DNA from: RGIG4708 sp045633845
Lineage (GTDB): Bacteria; Bacillota; Clostridia; UMGS1810
Length of the DNA stretch: 14,138 bases
Direction: 5' to 3'
NCBI GenBank assembly: GCA_045633845.1
Contig: JAZQZC010000002.1
Span: 1-14,138 of the forward strand
In this document: positions 13,715-14,138 of the stretch, piece after piece
Position numbering within the stretch: the first letter of the stretch is position 1
How the letters are laid out: each line of letters starts with the position of its first letter
Position numbers and translations under genes: made by a program
Notes under the pieces: generated by a model
Told to the model about the DNA's origin: nothing
The model's input: the letters and a program-made list of their open reading frames with translations, nothing else
The model's database searches: none

Positions 13715-13758
13715 GTGGGGGAAGTTCCTTTGAAAAAGGTGCGTCCCCCATCTGTCAC
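13715..13758 (+). repeat. REP-like hairpin repeat, copy R6
   Basis: It is the duplicate of R5 produced by the 81-bp tandem repeat, with the same shortened left arm and the same tip. Confidence 0.75.
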
Positions 13759-13776
13759 ACTTAGCGTTTATCATAT

Positions 13777-13835
13777 GTTCGCACAACAAGCGAGGACACA
13801 CCTCTTGTGAGGAATGTCCCCGTTGTCATGCGAAC
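13777..13835 (-). repeat. REP-like hairpin repeat, copy R7, inverted orientation
   Basis: The core runs GAGGACACAC, a tip, then AATGTCCCC, the inverse orientation of R1 and the same subtype as R2. The tip stem is CCTC-TTGT-GAGG. Outside the core is a perfect 7-bp inverted repeat, GTTCGCA at 13777-13783 and TGCGAAC at 13829-13835, private to this copy. A half element CCCCCACTGTCAC follows at 13837-13849. Confidence 0.8.
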
Positions 13836-13854
13836 GCCCCCACTGTCACATTTT

Positions 13855-13902
13855 GGCAGCTGCAGAATTTTATTGCCTCGCCGCACCTTTTCTGCAGCTG
13901 CC
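13855..13902. repeat. 13-bp perfect inverted repeat (long hairpin)
   Basis: GGCAGCTGCAGAA at 13855-13867 and TTCTGCAGCTGCC at 13890-13902 are perfect complements across a 22-nt loop. No T-run follows, so it is not a classic terminator. It lies directly after the REP-like cluster, and its origin is unknown. Confidence 0.7.
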
Positions 13903-13905
13903 TTT

Positions 13906-13917
13906 GTAGTCGACTAC
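13906..13917. repeat. 12-bp perfect palindrome
   Basis: GTAGTCGACTAC is self-complementary without a spacer. It follows the 13-bp inverted repeat by 3 nt. It could be a dimeric protein binding site or chance. Confidence 0.45.
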
Positions 13918-13956
13918 TTTAGTATTTTATGCCAAATGACTTAATTTATTACGGTG

Positions 13957-13985
13957 TTGTATTTTTTAATTAAAGATGATATAAT
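13957..13985 (+). promoter_or_regulatory. Sigma-A promoter near the right end
   Basis: TTGTAT at 13957-13962 and a consensus TATAAT at 13980-13985 are 17 nt apart, with an extended -10 TG at 13977-13978. The transcript would start near 13992, just before the leader hairpin copy B, and run out of the window. Confidence 0.75.
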
Positions 13986-13997
13986 CAATGTAAACAA

Positions 13998-14030
13998 TAG
14001 CCATTGGGGTATTATCCGAATTCCGATTTA
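13998..14030 (+). ncRNA. Conserved leader hairpin, copy B
   Basis: ATTGGGGT (14003-14010) pairs with ATTCCGAT (14020-14027), with three G-U pairs, around a 9-nt loop beginning ATTAT as in copy A. The flanks ATAGCC and TTTAAA are the same as in copy A at 5601-5633. It sits just after a good sigma-A promoter, so it would be at the 5' end of an RNA. The gene it leads, if any, lies beyond the window. Confidence 0.55.
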
Positions 14031-14138
14031 AATATATAAAAATTCCTGTAAACTGTGTTAAAATGCTCGCAAATACATCAAGTATTCGCTGCGCTTTTGC
14101 CTTGTTTACAACAATTTTTATTATATTTAAATTCTTCG
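14031..14138 (+). other. Window end, no gene start recognised
   Basis: I see no start codon with a convincing ribosome binding site here. An inverted repeat, TGTAAAC at 14047-14053 with GTTTACA at 14104-14110, encloses a smaller one, AATAC at 14072-14076 with GTATT at 14082-14086. This could be a structured continuation of the leader, or chance. Confidence 0.35.

Larger units (their letters stand above)
13590..13758 (+). repeat. 81-bp near-perfect tandem duplication within the REP cluster
   Basis: 13590-13670 and 13678-13758 are identical except for C at 13625 versus A at 13713, and are separated by 7 nt (period 88). Each copy contains the right arm of R4 plus a complete R5/R6 hairpin. The near identity suggests a recent duplication. 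Confidence 0.9.

Noticed and set aside
13416..13758. Minus- and plus-strand reading frames running through the REP cluster
   Set aside because: The translations consist of the repeats themselves (recurring GRTFFKGTSP) and have no gene-like start.
13550..13849. CRISPR array
   Set aside because: The repeats are long imperfect palindromes of mixed orientation with no constant-length unique spacers and no cas genes nearby.

Overview
The window looks like chromosomal DNA of a low- to mid-GC anaerobic member of the Clostridia (Firmicutes), plausibly a gut Oscillospiraceae/Ruminococcaceae-type organism. The reasons are strong AGGAGG-type ribosome binding sites, sigma-A promoters with 17-nt spacers, a TTG start, a biotin-dependent sodium-pump decarboxylase operon with a separate biotin-carrier gene, and an HtrA/two-component module of Gram-positive type. 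This assignment is inference; no rRNA or other taxonomic marker is present.

Layout. 1-464 is intergenic and holds two inverted REP-like hairpin repeats. 465-1246 is a promoter plus an rRNA pseudouridine synthase of the RsuA/RluB family. 1327-5250 is a four-gene operon for a Na+-translocating oxaloacetate-decarboxylase-type complex, in the order gamma, biotin carrier, beta, alpha, ending at a perfect 14-bp terminator stem. The beta subunit carries a signal peptide and an extra extracytoplasmic domain. 5304-5682 is non-coding: five degenerate repeats at 21-23 bp spacing, an AT-rich tract, and a promoter with a conserved leader hairpin. It precedes a 131-aa RepA_N-like replication-initiator domain protein (5683-6078). 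Another REP-like repeat follows, then galE on the minus strand (6202-7200) with its own terminator and promoter. A divergent plus-strand operon starts at 7409: an ApgM-like alkaline-phosphatase-superfamily enzyme, an AI-2E/YtvI-like membrane protein, an OmpR-family response regulator and a histidine kinase starting at TTG. A MITE-like element (11919-12049) separates the kinase from an HtrA serine protease (12180-13454), which has its own terminator. 13550-13917 is a dense cluster of REP-like elements with a recent 81-bp tandem duplication and a long palindrome. The window ends with a sigma-A promoter and a second copy of the leader hairpin seen upstream of the RepA-like gene, so a transcript is expected to continue beyond the window.

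How the genes work together. The decarboxylase operon would couple decarboxylation of oxaloacetate (or a related acid) to Na+ export. GalE serves galactose and envelope-sugar metabolism. The membrane protein, two-component pair and HtrA form a plausible envelope-stress module, with HtrA as a candidate regulon member.

Most unusual features: (1) a promoter plus hairpin leader present twice, with stem-preserving differences; (2) an origin-like arrangement of iteron-like repeats, AT-rich tract and single-domain RepA-like gene; (3) a REP-like family with a polar internal loop, changing but still paired tips, and locus-specific palindromic flanks.
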